Numbered from the stretch's first letter, positions 17,219 through 26,146 are shown. The stretch is 64,000 bases of DNA from Candidatus Ruthenibacterium merdavium (GCA_019119935.1 DWWA01000016.1:1-64000); one strand, 5' to 3'. Program-made: numbers and translations. The notes: generated from the sequence alone by a model not told the origin.

Positions 17219-17275
17219 GGTCTGTACCTCCTAAAATTTATTCGTCTATCCAATCAAATAAAGCCCCTCTAAAAG

Positions 17276-19528
17276 CTAAACATCCGACTGGGCGTAAAAA
17301 TCAAGAAACATCGTCGCTTTGGACGACCAGCCCTTTTCCTCATAAGCTTGAATCGCCCCGGCCAGCATTTCGCGCAAACGCGGGCCAACCCGACATTTCA
17401 GCGTTAATTTATAACGGTATTTCTCTTGAATCATCGCAATGCTCATCGGCGCAGGGCCAAGCACACGCAGCGGAAGCTCCGGATAACGTGATGCCGACAA
17501 GCGGGCAATTTCTTCCGCCATGGCACGGGCAGCAAGCTGAACATTCTGCTCATCCTTGCCGGAAAAGCCAATCATGCAGATCGAGCAAAACGGCGGATAT
17601 AAATTGAGTTTGCGAAACGCAATCTCGCTTTCATAAAATGCGTGATAATCCTGCAAAGCCGCCATTTGCAAAACCGGGTGATTCGGTTCCACGGTTTGAA
17701 TCATCGCGTAACCGGGGCGATCACTGCGCCCGCCGCGCCCCACCACCTGCGTTACTAAACTGAACACATTTTCAAACGCTTTATAACCTTGCGAAAACAG
17801 CATTTGATCAATGCCCAAAACGCCGACAAGCGTCACGCGCTCAAAATCCAAGCCTTTGGCAACCATCTGTGTGCCCAGCATAATGTCATACTCACCACGC
17901 GCAAAGGCATCCAGCATTTCCTCGTGTGCGTTCTTTTTTCTTGTGGTGTCCATATCCATGCGAAGAATACGCGCCGCGGGAAATTTCTCGGCAAGCTCTT
18001 CTTCCACACGCTGTGTTCCGAACCCGGTATACTTGACACGTTCGCCGCACTTTGGACACTGCGCGGGCACGGGTGAAATGTGCTTGCCGCAATAGTGGCA
18101 CAGCAGACAGTCCTGCGCCTTATGATACACCATCGGCACACTGCATGAAGGGCATTTTAACACCTCACCGCAGGCCGTGCACATTCCCACTGTTTTATAT
18201 CCGCGCCGGTTGAGCAAGAGAATTGCCTGCTCCCCGCGCGATAAATGCTCTCGAAGCTTTTGCTCTAAGCGCTGAGAGATGCCCGACGCATTGCCCTGCT
18301 CCAGTTCCTTGCGCATGTCTACCATTTCCACTTTCGGAAGCGGCATTTGATTGTATCGCTGTGTCATTTCCGCTAAGTGATAGCGGCCTTGCTTGGCAAG
18401 ATAGTAGCTTTCAATACTGGGCGTTGCACTGGCGGCTAAAAAGAGCGCTTTGTGCTTCATTGCGCGCTGCTTTGCAATGTCGTGTGCCAAAAAGCGCGGA
18501 GCATTTTCCGAATGATAAGTATGCTCCTGCTCTTCATCCAAAATAATTAAGCCGATGCGCTCCAGCGGGGCAAACACCGCGCTGCGTGTTCCAACGACAA
18601 TATCCGCCGTTCCCTGCTGAATTTGATTCCATTGAAGCAGGCGCTCGGTGTGCGATAAAGAGGAGTGCTGCACGGCAACACGCTTTCCGAACGCCGATTT
18701 TAAGCGCGACACCATTTGCGGAGTGAGGGAAATTTCCGGCACGAGCATCAGCGCCTGCCGTCCCATCGCCAAGGTCTTTTCAATCAGCCGCAAAAAAACA
18801 GCTGTTTTTCCGCTGGACGTCACGCCGTAGAGAAGCGCCGCGGCCGGCGGATTTTCTAACAAAACCGCAAGCTGCGCGTACACATCGCTTTGCATCGGAC
18901 TGAGTACCGGCAGCGGTTTTTGTTCCCAATCATCACCGTACATCCGCACCGTTTTATCCTGCGTCCCTTTACTCAAAACGCCGTTTTTGCAAAGCGTATT
19001 CAGCACGGCACGGCTAATACCGGATTCTTCCATCTCGGCCGCCGTGCGCGGCGCTTTGCGCAAAAGCTCAAGCGCAGCTTCTTGCTTTTTTGTCAGCTTT
19101 TTTTGCAAAGGCATCGGCTCTGCAACCGTGTAAACCGTGTCACAATGGCGCACAAGCTGCTTTTGCAGGCATGGACGCCCGTCTTTGACTACTGCTTTGT
19201 ACTGCGCACCATAAGGCAATACCGCTTTTACCGCTTCATAGTAGGTGCAAAAGGTGGTCGCGCGCAAATCCCTCGCCAGTTCCAGCAGTTCGCTTGAAAG
19301 CCTTGCATGTTCCGGCGCGGCATCTAAAATCACCTTGAGTTTCTCGGCATCGGCGCACTCCGATACAGCCACCGTCAAACCCACACGGGCACGCCCGCTC
19401 TTGCCGAACGGAACCAAAACAATGGAGCCGGTTTGCACCGCATCGCAAAGCTCCTGCGGAACGATATAAGAATAAAGCTTGTCAAAATGAAGCGTTGTTC
19501 GCTCCACTGCCACCTGCGCTATCCGCAA
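17276..19528 (-). CDS. priA: Primosomal protein N' (replication restart helicase PriA)
   Basis: A 750-residue 3'-5' helicase that reloads the replisome at stalled forks. Visible features: an N-terminal DNA-binding domain, Walker A GVTSSGKTAVFL, Walker B ILDEEQEH, a zinc-binding insert with four CxxC pairs (CTACGEVLKCPSCSV, CLLCHYCG, CPKCG), and helicase motifs GTQMVAKGLDFE and QVVGRGGRSDRPG. The start is TTG at 19528, supported by AAGGAGG 8 bases upstream and the typical MRIAQVAVE beginning. gmk lies just upstream; rpoZ and coaBC, often found between them in Clostridia, are missing here. Confidence 0.96.
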   Translation of the reverse strand: MRIAQVAVERTTLHFDKLYSYIVPQELCDAVQTGSIVLVPFGKSGRARVGLTVAVSECADAEKLKVILDAAPEHARLSSELLELARDLRATTFCTYYEAVKAVLPYGAQYKAVVKDGRPCLQKQLVRHCDTVYTVAEPMPLQKKLTKKQEAALELLRKAPRTAAEMEESGISRAVLNTLCKNGVLSKGTQDKTVRMYGDDWEQKPLPVLSPMQSDVYAQLAVLLENPPAAALLYGVTSSGKTAVFLRLIEKTLAMGRQALMLVPEISLTPQMVSRLKSAFGKRVAVQHSSLSHTERLLQWNQIQQGTADIVVGTRSAVFAPLERIGLIILDEEQEHTYHSENAPRFLAHDIAKQRAMKHKALFLAASATPSIESYYLAKQGRYHLAEMTQRYNQMPLPKVEMVDMRKELEQGNASGISQRLEQKLREHLSRGEQAILLLNRRGYKTVGMCTACGEVLKCPSCSVPMVYHKAQDCLLCHYCGKHISPVPAQCPKCGERVKYTGFGTQRVEEELAEKFPAARILRMDMDTTRKKNAHEEMLDAFARGEYDIMLGTQMVAKGLDFERVTLVGVLGIDQMLFSQGYKAFENVFSLVTQVVGRGGRSDRPGYAMIQTVEPNHPVLQMAALQDYHAFYESEIAFRKLNLYPPFCSICMIGFSGKDEQNVQLAARAMAEEIARLSASRYPELPLRVLGPAPMSIAMIQEKYRYKLTLKCRVGPRLREMLAGAIQAYEEKGWSSKATMFLDFYAQSDV

Positions 19529-19573
19529 ACGCCGTGCCTCCTTTGTTCTTCCCGTGCGCCGAGGTTTATTTTC

Positions 19574-20140
19574 TTACCTGCCCTGTCGGCTGCACAAAAT
19601 CTCGTAAACTTCCTGCGCGCACACATCGGCGTCTACATTTGTTACGGCAAAATCGTAATCGCCCACACGCCCGAGCTCTTCTTTGGCTCGATGCAGGCGC
19701 TGCTGGATGACTTCCTCTGACTCTGTGCCGCGGCTGCGCAGACGGCGCGCGAGTTCTTCTTCATTCGGCGGCATCACAAAGATCAAGGTGGATTCGGGGT
19801 AGATTTTTTTGATATTCGCCGCTCCGTACACTTCAATAATCAAAACGGTGGTGACGCCTTTTTCCATGCGCTGTTCAATTTCACTTTTCAGCGTACCGTA
19901 ATAATTGTCACAATATTGAACATGCTCCAGGACATCGCCCTGCGCCAAGCGTCTTTCAAACTCTTCTTTCGGCAGAAAGTAATAGTCCACCCCATTGACT
20001 TCTTTTTCCCGCGGCGCGCGCGTTGTCGCGGAAACGGACATTTCAATTTCCGGGTGCTTTTCCAGCATTTTCTTCACAACGGTGTCTTTGCCCGCGCCGG
20101 ACGGCCCGGAAATCACCAGCAAACAGCGCTCTTTATTCAT
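19574..20140 (-). CDS. gmk: Guanylate kinase
   Basis: A 188-residue enzyme that converts GMP and ATP to GDP and ADP. The P-loop [12 protein letters not shown] is followed by the GMP-binding [18 protein letters not shown]-type segment and by [14 protein letters not shown]. The ATG at 20140 is chosen because GGAGGAAGAGG precedes it; a start 10 codons upstream would only add basic residues. It overlaps the end of remA by 8 bases. Confidence 0.95.
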   Translation of the reverse strand: MNKERCLLVISGPSGAGKDTVVKKMLEKHPEIEMSVSATTRAPREKEVNGVDYYFLPKEEFERRLAQGDVLEHVQYCDNYYGTLKSEIEQRMEKGVTTVLIIEVYGAANIKKIYPESTLIFVMPPNEEELARRLRSRGTESEEVIQQRLHRAKEELGRVGDYDFAVTNVDADVCAQEVYEILCSRQGR

Positions 20141-20396
20141 CCTCTTCCTCCTCGTCCTGCGCTTCGTCATTCAAGCGGTTGGCAACCGTTTCAGGCTGCA
20201 CTGCCGAAAGAACAACATGGTCTGAATCCATAATAATCACAGCGCGGGTGCGCCGTCCGTAAGTGGCGTCAATCAAGCTTCCCTTGTCACGCGCCTCCTG
20301 CACAATTCGTTTGATCGGCGCTGATTCCGGGCTCACAATCGCAATCAATTTGCCCGCATTCACCATATTGCCGAAGCCAATGTTAATCAGCCGCAT
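20133..20396 (-). CDS. remA: RemA-like extracellular matrix regulator (DUF370)
   Basis: An 87-residue protein of the RemA/YlzA (DUF370) family, which in Bacillus subtilis is a DNA-binding activator of biofilm matrix and osmoprotection genes. The match covers [35 protein letters not shown] and the [19 protein letters not shown] core. A very acidic tail (EEEEDE) is extra. The order yicC-remA-gmk is conserved in Firmicutes. Confidence 0.93.
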   Translation of the reverse strand: MRLINIGFGNMVNAGKLIAIVSPESAPIKRIVQEARDKGSLIDATYGRRTRAVIIMDSDHVVLSAVQPETVANRLNDEAQDEEEEDE

Positions 20397-20408
20397 CGGG
20401 GTCCTCCT

Positions 20409-21287
20409 TTATTCCATGTTTTGAACCTGTTCGCGAATTTTTTCAATCTCCGCCTTCATTTCCACCACAAGCTTTGTAATTTCCAAATCGGAACATTTTG
20501 AGCCGATGGTATTGGTTTCGCGGTTCAGTTCCTGCGTCAAGAAATCAAGTTTTCTGCCCACGGGCTCGTCTTTTTGCAAAATTTCACGATACTGCTTAAT
20601 ATGACTGCGCAAACGAACCGTTTCTTCATCCACGGCGGTTTTATCGGCAAAGACTGCCGCCTCCGTCAGCACACGGGCTTCGTCAATGGTGCGGTCGCCC
20701 AAAACCGCCTTCAAGCGCTCATACAAACGTTCAGTGTAAGCTTTTACGCGCTGCTCACTGTCACGCTCCACTTCCCCTACCATTTTTTCAATGGTACAAA
20801 GGCGGGATTCGATATCCTCTTTCAGCTTTTCACCTTCCGTGCGGCGCATCTGCAAAAAGGCATCCAGTGCGCGCTGCGCCGTTTCCGAAGCAAGCTCCCA
20901 CAGTGCCTGCTCCTCCTGCTCGGCACGCACGCTGACAAAGACATCCGGCTGGCGCGCCAAAACCGAAACAGTTACATCGTCCGACAGGCCCAGTGCTTGG
21001 CCCATTTCACGCATCGCAGAAAGATACTGTTTTGCCAGCTCTAAATTGGGCGCAACTTTGGTTTCCTGCTCCGACAAACCGACGGCGGTGACGGAAAGCT
21101 CCACCTTGCCTCTTGCTACCTTTTCATTCACAAGCTTTTTCAAGCGCTCTTCCAAAAAGGCAAAAGCGCGCGGCATGCGGGAAGAATATTCAAAATAGCG
21201 CGAATTGACACTTTTGATTTCAACGGTTAAATCAACGCCGCCCTTTTCTCCGCGCGCCCTTCCGTAGCCTGTCATGCTTGAAACCAT
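20409..21287 (-). CDS. yicC: YicC family endoribonuclease-like protein
   Basis: A 292-residue YicC/YloC protein; family members are stress-related endoribonucleases in E. coli and Bacillus. The start is typical (MVSSMTGYGRA) and the C-terminal half has VDEETVRLRSHIKQYREIL and PVGRKLDFLTQELNRETNTI, then GSKCSDLEITKLVVEMKAEI. ATG 21287 is preferred because AGGAG lies 8 bases before it; the frame stays open 29 codons further but those residues do not fit the family. It is the first gene after the promoter at 21322. Confidence 0.93.
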   Translation of the reverse strand: MVSSMTGYGRARGEKGGVDLTVEIKSVNSRYFEYSSRMPRAFAFLEERLKKLVNEKVARGKVELSVTAVGLSEQETKVAPNLELAKQYLSAMREMGQALGLSDDVTVSVLARQPDVFVSVRAEQEEQALWELASETAQRALDAFLQMRRTEGEKLKEDIESRLCTIEKMVGEVERDSEQRVKAYTERLYERLKAVLGDRTIDEARVLTEAAVFADKTAVDEETVRLRSHIKQYREILQKDEPVGRKLDFLTQELNRETNTIGSKCSDLEITKLVVEMKAEIEKIREQVQNME

Positions 21288-21321
21288 TGCACACACTCCT
21301 AAAAATACACAATTATTTTCT

Positions 21322-21350
21322 ATCATACCTTTTTTAAGCGTATTTTTCAA
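21322..21350 (-). promoter_or_regulatory. Promoter for the yicC-to-thiN cluster
   Basis: On the minus strand TTGAAA (21345-21350) and TATGAT (21322-21327) are separated by 17 bases. The start would be about 30 bases before yicC. No further terminator with a T run is seen before 7668, so transcription may run through much of the cluster. Confidence 0.7.
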
Positions 21351-21414
21351 GGGAAGAACGCAATAAAAACACATCTTTTACGTTTTGTAAGCAAACGTTC
21401 ATAAACCCAACACA

Positions 21415-21472
21415 AAAAGCCGCTGTGCTTTTGCCGCGCCAAACGCATCGGCAGCACAACGGCTTTTTCTTT
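21415..21472. terminator. Terminator after the first MATE gene
   Basis: A long imperfect stem (AAAAGCCG-TGTGCT... with ...AGCACA-CGGCTTTTT) ends in T runs on both strands, directly after the MATE stop. Confidence 0.75.
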
Positions 21473-21476
21473 TTAT

Positions 21477-22859
21477 TTACGCCACAGCGGGCTGTTTTTC
21501 CTGTTCACGCATACGCTTATGCTCTGCGCGAATTAACACAATGGTGGTGCAAAATGCCGCCGCATCGGCAATCGGTGCGGCATACATAATGCCGTCCACA
21601 CCAAAAAACAAGGGCAAAATAAGCAAAAGAGGAACCAAGAAAAACACTTGGCGCGTCAAAGACAGCAAAGCGCCCTTCAGCGGTTTTCCAATCGCCGCAA
21701 AGAAATTCGACGAAAGCAGCTGTACACCATTCAGCAAAACCATGAGCAGGAAAATGCGCATAAATTTGACGGAAAACTCAAAATAAAGCGCATCGCCGTT
21801 GCCGAAAATCGAGATAATGCTCTGCGGAAAAAATTGGAACAAAATAAAACCAATACAGGAAACCACTAAATTGCATTTAATGGCCAAACTGTATACCTCC
21901 CGCACACGGCCGTACTGCCGCGCACCGTAGTTAAACCCAATAATCGGCTGTGAGCCTTGTGAAATGCCAATGATAATGGCCAGCAAAATAGCGTTTACCT
22001 TCATCACGATTCCGCACGCCGCCAACGGAATTTCACTTCCGTAAACGGAAAGCGCGCCGTAATAAGTGAGTGAATTGTTCAAAACAATTTGAACAAACGT
22101 AATTGCCACTTGATTTAGGCTGTTGCTCATGCCGAGAGAAGCCGTTTTTGCCCATTGACGAAAATCCGGAATGAAGTGATGCCTTTGCAGCTGAATATGG
22201 CGAAAACACCATGCATATCGAAGCGCAAGCAGAAACGAGAACAGCTGTCCGATGACCGTAGCCCAGGCAGCACCGGCCACGCCCAGTTTCAAAACAAAAA
22301 TAAAAATCGGATCCAGAATCGTATTGATTACTGCGCCCAGCAGCATACAGCTCATGGAATATTTCGGGCTTCCGTCTGCGCGCGCAAGATTGCTCATGCC
22401 GTTCATGACAATCAGCATCGGCATACCGATGGCCGTAATGCGCGTATAGCTCTCGGCATACTCAAACACCTTGTCGGTTGCTCCGAAAGCCACCAGCATG
22501 GGGTCTAAAAAAACTTGAATGACAAGGAAATATAAAATGCCGAATGTAAACATCATGACAATGGCATTGCCCACTGCTTTTGCCGCTTGATCGGGGTTTC
22601 CGGCGCCCAGCTGAAGCGAAAAACACGACGCGCTCCCAATGCCGATTAACAGCGCAATCGCCAAACAGATGGTTGTTAAAGGATAGGCTACGTTGGTAGC
22701 CGCGTTGCCGTAATAACCGACACCTTGTCCAATAAAAATCTGATCTACAATATTATAAAGCGAGCTTACAAGCATCGCGATAATGCTCGGAACTGCATAC
22801 ATTTTCAGCAGTTTCGAAATTTTTTCCGTACCCAGCGGATTCACTGTACTCCCCTGCAC
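21477..22859 (-). CDS. MATE family efflux transporter 1
   Basis: A 460-residue multidrug and toxin extrusion protein with about 12 membrane helices, exchanging cations for drugs or metabolites. Family marks: VPSIIAMLVSSLYNIVDQIFIGQ in the first helix region, PLTTICLAIALLIGIGSA, and GAGNPDQAAKAVGNA, repeated in the second half as GISQGSQPIIGFNYGARQYGRV. GTG 22859 has AAGGAG 9 bases upstream; GTG 22844 with AGGGGA nearer is an alternative. Substrate unknown. It is a single-gene unit. Confidence 0.92.
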   Translation of the reverse strand: MQGSTVNPLGTEKISKLLKMYAVPSIIAMLVSSLYNIVDQIFIGQGVGYYGNAATNVAYPLTTICLAIALLIGIGSASCFSLQLGAGNPDQAAKAVGNAIVMMFTFGILYFLVIQVFLDPMLVAFGATDKVFEYAESYTRITAIGMPMLIVMNGMSNLARADGSPKYSMSCMLLGAVINTILDPIFIFVLKLGVAGAAWATVIGQLFSFLLALRYAWCFRHIQLQRHHFIPDFRQWAKTASLGMSNSLNQVAITFVQIVLNNSLTYYGALSVYGSEIPLAACGIVMKVNAILLAIIIGISQGSQPIIGFNYGARQYGRVREVYSLAIKCNLVVSCIGFILFQFFPQSIISIFGNGDALYFEFSVKFMRIFLLMVLLNGVQLLSSNFFAAIGKPLKGALLSLTRQVFFLVPLLLILPLFFGVDGIMYAAPIADAAAFCTTIVLIRAEHKRMREQEKQPAVA

Positions 22860-23116
22860 TTACAATCGCTCCTTTTCTGTCACTTTCAACATTTCACTTA
22901 CATGCAATTCAATGCGTTTGCTCTTGTTTAAAAGTTTTTCAAAAGAAAAAGACAATCAATTTCTCTTGTTTTTGAAGTCAACTGTTTTTCTCATGTTTCC
23001 TATTCAATTTTCATGTGTTAAATGAATGTTTTTTACTTAACACCCTCAAAAATGCGGTTTTGCCTTATAAATACAGCGTTTCCGCTTTGTAATGCCTATT
23101 GTTTCTTGTTTTTTGT

Positions 23117-23286
23117 GCCCCCCTTGTTCTTGTTAGATAACGGGGGCTTGATAATCGCTCGCCACAGGCTCGCTCACAGACGAAGTGAACCAGCCACTTG
23201 CAAGACATGGCAGAAAAATCTGAGAGATTTTCCCGCCACCGTGTCTGGATCACTCCGTCTGTGCAAGAGATTTTGAGCGTATCTCC
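23117..23286. repeat. Long imperfect fold-back element
   Basis: The arms centre on a perfect AAAATCT-GAG-AGATTTT hairpin (23215-23231). Outward, GTGTC/GACA, CCAG/CTGG (23190-23193 with 23245-23248), CACAGACG-AGTGA with TCACT-CGTCTGTG (23175-23188 with 23250-23263), CTC/GAG and CGCTC/GAGCG (23156-23160 with 23275-23279) pair in order. A second small hairpin, GCCCCCC with GGGGGC, sits at 23117-23147. Total arm length is about 60 bases per side. This could be a MITE-like or REP-like genomic repeat, or a structured RNA. A minus-strand frame of 85 codons through it is judged non-coding. Confidence 0.55.
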
Positions 23287-23303
23287 CACATAAACTGGGA
23301 TTG

Positions 23304-23672
23304 TCACTTCCGGCATAAACAAAACGGATGTCCTGCCGGATCAAACATGGTTACAAAATCATTTCCTCCAAATTGACTTTCCGCTTTCTTCGCTCCCAAC
23401 GATTCCGCTTTCTTAACCATTTCTGCAACATTATCAACCTGAAAATCAAAATGCATCTGTTTTTGTTGTTTTCCTGTATCTTCTGGCCATACAGGAGGAA
23501 CATAATCTTTTTCCTCAATAAACAAAAAAACAATCCCCGAAGAACTACGGACAGCCGGTCTTGCAAATAATTCACACATTTCCCAACCTAATAATTCTCC
23601 ATAGAATCTTTGCAATTTTCTTTCATCATCACAATCAACCATAACATTCCCTAATACCACTTCATCTACCAT
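23304..23672 (-). CDS. VOC family (glyoxalase-fold) protein
   Basis: A 122-residue single-domain vicinal oxygen chelate protein of the kind often annotated as glyoxalase/bleomycin resistance. It starts EVVLGNVMVDCDDERKLQRF, continues with FYGELLGWEM and ...HFDFQVDNVAEMVKKAESLG, and closes FDPAGHPFCLC, the usual last strand pair. Substrate unknown; it may bind or isomerise a small toxin. The gene is more AT-rich than its neighbours. A MarR regulator lies just upstream in the same direction. Confidence 0.85.
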   Translation of the reverse strand: MVDEVVLGNVMVDCDDERKLQRFYGELLGWEMCELFARPAVRSSSGIVFLFIEEKDYVPPVWPEDTGKQQKQMHFDFQVDNVAEMVKKAESLGAKKAESQFGGNDFVTMFDPAGHPFCLCRK

Positions 23673-23729
23673 ATTTTTAACATCCTTTCAAATTCTAATT
23701 TGTTATTTAGATTTATTTTAAAAAAGCGT

Positions 23730-24170
23730 TCATTCTTCCTGACCCTTTTCTTCCAGCGCATAATGCACCGCATTTTGTCCCGCCAGCAAGAGCATCGCTT
23801 CAAATTGCCTTCGCTGGTCGTCGTTAAAGCCTTCCAACAATCGTTCCTGCCACTCGCGGCAAATGGCTTGAATTTCTTTGTTGGCCGCGTGTGCCTTCTC
23901 CGTCGGAAAGAGCCGGCAAGTACGTTTATCTCCTGCATTGCTTTCCCTTTCCAGAAATCCCTCTTTTTCCAGGGCGGCAATCGCTCTTGTCACATTGCTT
24001 GGGTGAATATGAAACAGCTTGATGAAGCTGTCCTGCGTCATTCCCGGCTGCCGGCAAACACGCAGAATATACATATACTGACTGCTGTTCACCCCGATAT
24101 GCGCCATGTGTTTATCCAAAAACATTTTTGTATGGCGGTCGGTAATCGACATCCATTTGATTACTTCCAT
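23730..24170 (-). CDS. MarR family transcriptional regulator
   Basis: A 146-residue winged-helix repressor-like protein. The DNA-binding part is QDSFIKLFHIHPSNVTRAIA (recognition helix) followed by LEKEGFLERESNAGDKRTCR, the beta wing with the typical D-x-R. Helices on either side form the dimer. ATG 24170 is taken; the codon before it is TTG. It may control the following VOC gene or an unlinked exporter (inference). Confidence 0.88.
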   Translation of the reverse strand: MEVIKWMSITDRHTKMFLDKHMAHIGVNSSQYMYILRVCRQPGMTQDSFIKLFHIHPSNVTRAIAALEKEGFLERESNAGDKRTCRLFPTEKAHAANKEIQAICREWQERLLEGFNDDQRRQFEAMLLLAGQNAVHYALEEKGQEE

Positions 24171-24330
24171 CAATGCTCTGCCTCACTCCTTTTTCAAACA
24201 TTCCAACACCAGTCAAGCCCGCCCCTTCGTTGCTGCAGGCGCTCTCATTCCAGTGTTTCAGCCCTTTGTTATATAGATTTCAAAAAGCAATGACCGCCAA
24301 AACTACTTGCGCGCGCAAATAGTTTTTAGG

Positions 24331-24366
24331 AAAGAAAAACTCTGTAAGCAAAACGCTTACAGAGTT

Positions 24367-24367
<1 letters not shown>
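24331..24367 (-). terminator. Terminator of the tRNA operon
   Basis: A 13-bp perfect stem (24337-24349 with 24355-24367) is followed on the minus strand by TTTTCTTTCC. It starts at the last base of the tRNA-Thr CCA end. The stretch 24174-24330 holds only the MarR upstream region, with no gene seen. Confidence 0.85.
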
Positions 24368-24442
<75 letters not shown>

Positions 24443-24446
24443 ATAA

Positions 24447-24523
24447 TGGCGACCCGGATGGGGCTCGAACCCACGACCTCTAGCGTGACAGGCTAGCGTT
24501 CTAACCAACTGAACTACCGGGCC
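24447..24523 (-). tRNA. tRNA-Asp (GTC)
   Basis: A 77-base cloverleaf with acceptor GGCCCGG, anticodon loop CTGTCAC (GTC) closed by GCTAG pairs, T loop GTTCGAGCC and encoded CCA. Four bases separate it from tRNA-Thr and three from tRNA-Trp. Confidence 0.95.
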
Positions 24524-24526
24524 ATC

Positions 24527-24602
24527 TGGCAGGGGCAGAAGGATTTGAACCCTCGGCACGCGGTTTTGGAGACCGCTGCTCTACCAACTGAGCTATACCC
24601 CT
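24527..24602 (-). tRNA. tRNA-Trp (CCA)
   Basis: A 76-base cloverleaf with acceptor AGGGGTA, anticodon loop CTCCAAA (CCA) closed by GCGGT/ACCGC, T loop GTTCAAATC and encoded CCA. First gene of the unit, about 38 bases after the predicted start site. Confidence 0.95.
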
Positions 24603-24647
24603 ACGTTTGGCGGCCACTCGCAACCCTTGAGTGCCGAGTGCCTTATT

Positions 24648-24676
24648 ATAATACACCATCGTGGCCGCCTTGTCAA
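24648..24676 (-). promoter_or_regulatory. Promoter of the Trp-Asp-Thr tRNA operon
   Basis: On the minus strand a consensus TTGACA (24671-24676) and TATTAT (24648-24653) are 17 bases apart, as expected for a strong stable-RNA promoter. Confidence 0.85.
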
Positions 24677-24716
24677 CACTTTTTTTCGTTTTTATTCTGT
24701 TTTTTCAAAAATATTT

Positions 24717-25364
24717 TTATGCTTTCTTCGTTACCTTTGCGGCAAAACGTGCTACCATTCCGGCAACCCAACCCACTGCGGCGGCGGCAATAATCGTGCC
24801 CACACCCACACCGTCCAAACGAGCGGCAAATACAAAGGATAAAACGCCTGCAATCACCGTCATACTCACATCAAAAGCAATTTTTGTTTTTCCAAATTCG
24901 GTTTTTGCGCAAACGGTAACCGCGCGGACAAAAGCCTCTCCGGGGAGCATCACAATATCTGCGAGCACTTCAAGATACACCCCAACGCCCAGCACAACAC
25001 ACCCCAGAATCAAACACCCCAGCTGTGAAGCATACTGATTGGGCGAAAACAAGGCAAGCAGCATCATTGCACCGTCAATCAAATAACCGAACAAAAGCGA
25101 CACCGGAATTTGCAAAAGCTGTACCGGACGAAATTGTTTTCTCAGCAAAATCAGTTGGAGTGCAATCAGCAATAAACTAAACAAAATTGTAAACATTCCC
25201 AGCGAAGCGGAAAAGTTCAAACTCAGGACATACGGAATCGACGAAATCGGAGAAGTTCCCAAACTTGCTTTTGTTACCAAAGCCACACCCAAAGAGTTTA
25301 GAGCAAGCCCTACTAAAAAAATCACCGTTCGTCTTACCATTTCTGTTTTTGAAGCTTTTTCCAT
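24717..25364 (-). CDS. YitT/YczE-like membrane protein
   Basis: A 215-residue integral membrane protein with about five to six helices, of the YczE/YyaS/YitT group of unknown function. Typical features are LNSLGVALVTKASLGTSPISS after the first helix and PGEAFVRAVTVCAKTEFGKTKIAFD in the second half, with the repeated G-T-S-P / F-G-K-x-K-I pattern. ATG 25364 (GTGGA upstream) is preferred; the frame is open to a GTG at 25415. No functional neighbour. Confidence 0.8.
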   Translation of the reverse strand: MEKASKTEMVRRTVIFLVGLALNSLGVALVTKASLGTSPISSIPYVLSLNFSASLGMFTILFSLLLIALQLILLRKQFRPVQLLQIPVSLLFGYLIDGAMMLLALFSPNQYASQLGCLILGCVVLGVGVYLEVLADIVMLPGEAFVRAVTVCAKTEFGKTKIAFDVSMTVIAGVLSFVFAARLDGVGVGTIIAAAAVGWVAGMVARFAAKVTKKA

Positions 25365-25544
25365 TTTCAAATCCACTTTCTGTTCAACAACCAACCGCGT
25401 TCTATTTCTTTGCACCTCTCCCCTTTCTCTGTTTTGTACTCAATCGTAAGAAACGCAGGAGATTTCATCAGCCCCCGCGTTTCACCGTGCAAGCGTTCAC
25501 TTTTTCACGCTCTATCAAAAATGATCTTGCGATTCACCCGCGAT

Positions 25545-25597
25545 AAAAAACAAAAAAGCGAAAGCCCTCTGCAAAGCGCAGGTACTTTTCGCTTTTT
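25545..25597 (-). terminator. Terminator after the small membrane protein gene
   Basis: AAAAAGCGAAA pairs with TTTCGCTTTTT across a loop of about 25 bases; on the minus strand the stem runs into TTTTTTGTTTTTT. It closes the gene at 25606. Confidence 0.75.
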
Positions 25598-25605
25598 CGC
25601 CGTCA

Positions 25606-25959
25606 TCAATAATTCATCAAAACACGATAAACCAGAATACACGCTAAAATAATATTGTACCCGCTCACCAAGATCATGTATAGACGCCTTGCTTTTGCCT
25701 GTTCCAGCTTTGCCCCAAATTGGTGAATCATAATTCCGGAAATAAGCACTGCACCAATATCGGCAAAGGCAAGCATGATATTGCGGGGAAACTGGCTGAA
25801 CCGAACAAGCCACAGCGTAATCGGATACGCTAAAACATGCACCATAGGAACCAAAAGGAGCGGCGCAACCCCTAAAGCAGCCTTTTTATAGCCCGAACGC
25901 ACAAAAATAATCACAACACAAAGCAACAATGCAAAAATAGAAGCGCTTTCCAGTAACAT
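25606..25959 (-). CDS. Small membrane protein of unknown function
   Basis: A 117-residue protein with four predicted membrane helices (about 4-22, 30-52, 62-84 and 97-115 by hydrophobicity) and short loops. One loop is charged (HQFGAKLEQAKARR). I do not recognise a family. ATG 25959 with GGGGGA 8 bases upstream is the likely start; a TTG nine codons earlier is open too. It lies between a tRNA-Thr terminator and its own terminator, so it is an independent unit. Confidence 0.7.
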   Translation of the reverse strand: MLLESASIFALLLCVVIIFVRSGYKKAALGVAPLLLVPMVHVLAYPITLWLVRFSQFPRNIMLAFADIGAVLISGIMIHQFGAKLEQAKARRLYMILVSGYNIILACILVYRVLMNY

Positions 25960-25989
25960 AAAGCATTCCCCCTTGTGCAAATTCAAAGA

Positions 25990-26020
25990 GAAAACCGCAG
26001 CGCAAAAAGCACTGCGGTTT
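25990..26020 (-). terminator. Terminator of tRNA-Thr (CGT)
   Basis: On the minus strand AAACCGCAG pairs with CTGCGGTTT across a loop with five T, followed by TCTCTTT, directly after the tRNA. Confidence 0.8.
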
Positions 26021-26096
26021 TGGAGCTACTGATCCGATTCGAACGGACGACCTGCTCATTACGAGTGAGCTGCTCTACCTGCTGAGCCACAGTAGC
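26021..26096 (-). tRNA. tRNA-Thr (CGT)
   Basis: A 76-base cloverleaf with acceptor GCTACTG/CAGTAGC, anticodon loop CTCGTAA (CGT) closed by GCTCA/TGAGC, T loop GTTCGAATC and encoded CCA. It is a second threonine isoacceptor in the window, transcribed alone. Confidence 0.95.
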
Positions 26097-26118
26097 ACGG
26101 TTACATGCGTCTCTTATA

Positions 26119-26146
26119 ATTATACACGCTTTTTTTCTCTTGTCAA
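26119..26146 (-). promoter_or_regulatory. Promoter of tRNA-Thr (CGT)
   Basis: On the minus strand TTGACA (26141-26146) and TATAAT (26119-26124), both perfect, are separated by 16 bases. The rest of 26147-26418 is the AT-rich upstream region of trmO; no gene seen. Confidence 0.85.

Noticed and set aside
22975-23000. TTGACT box as promoter of MATE 1
   Set aside because: No acceptable -10 sequence 16-18 bases downstream on the minus strand.
23065-23322. 85-codon minus-strand frame through the fold-back element
   Set aside because: It follows the inverted repeat and overlaps the end of the VOC gene; the sequence is explained by the repeat, not by coding.
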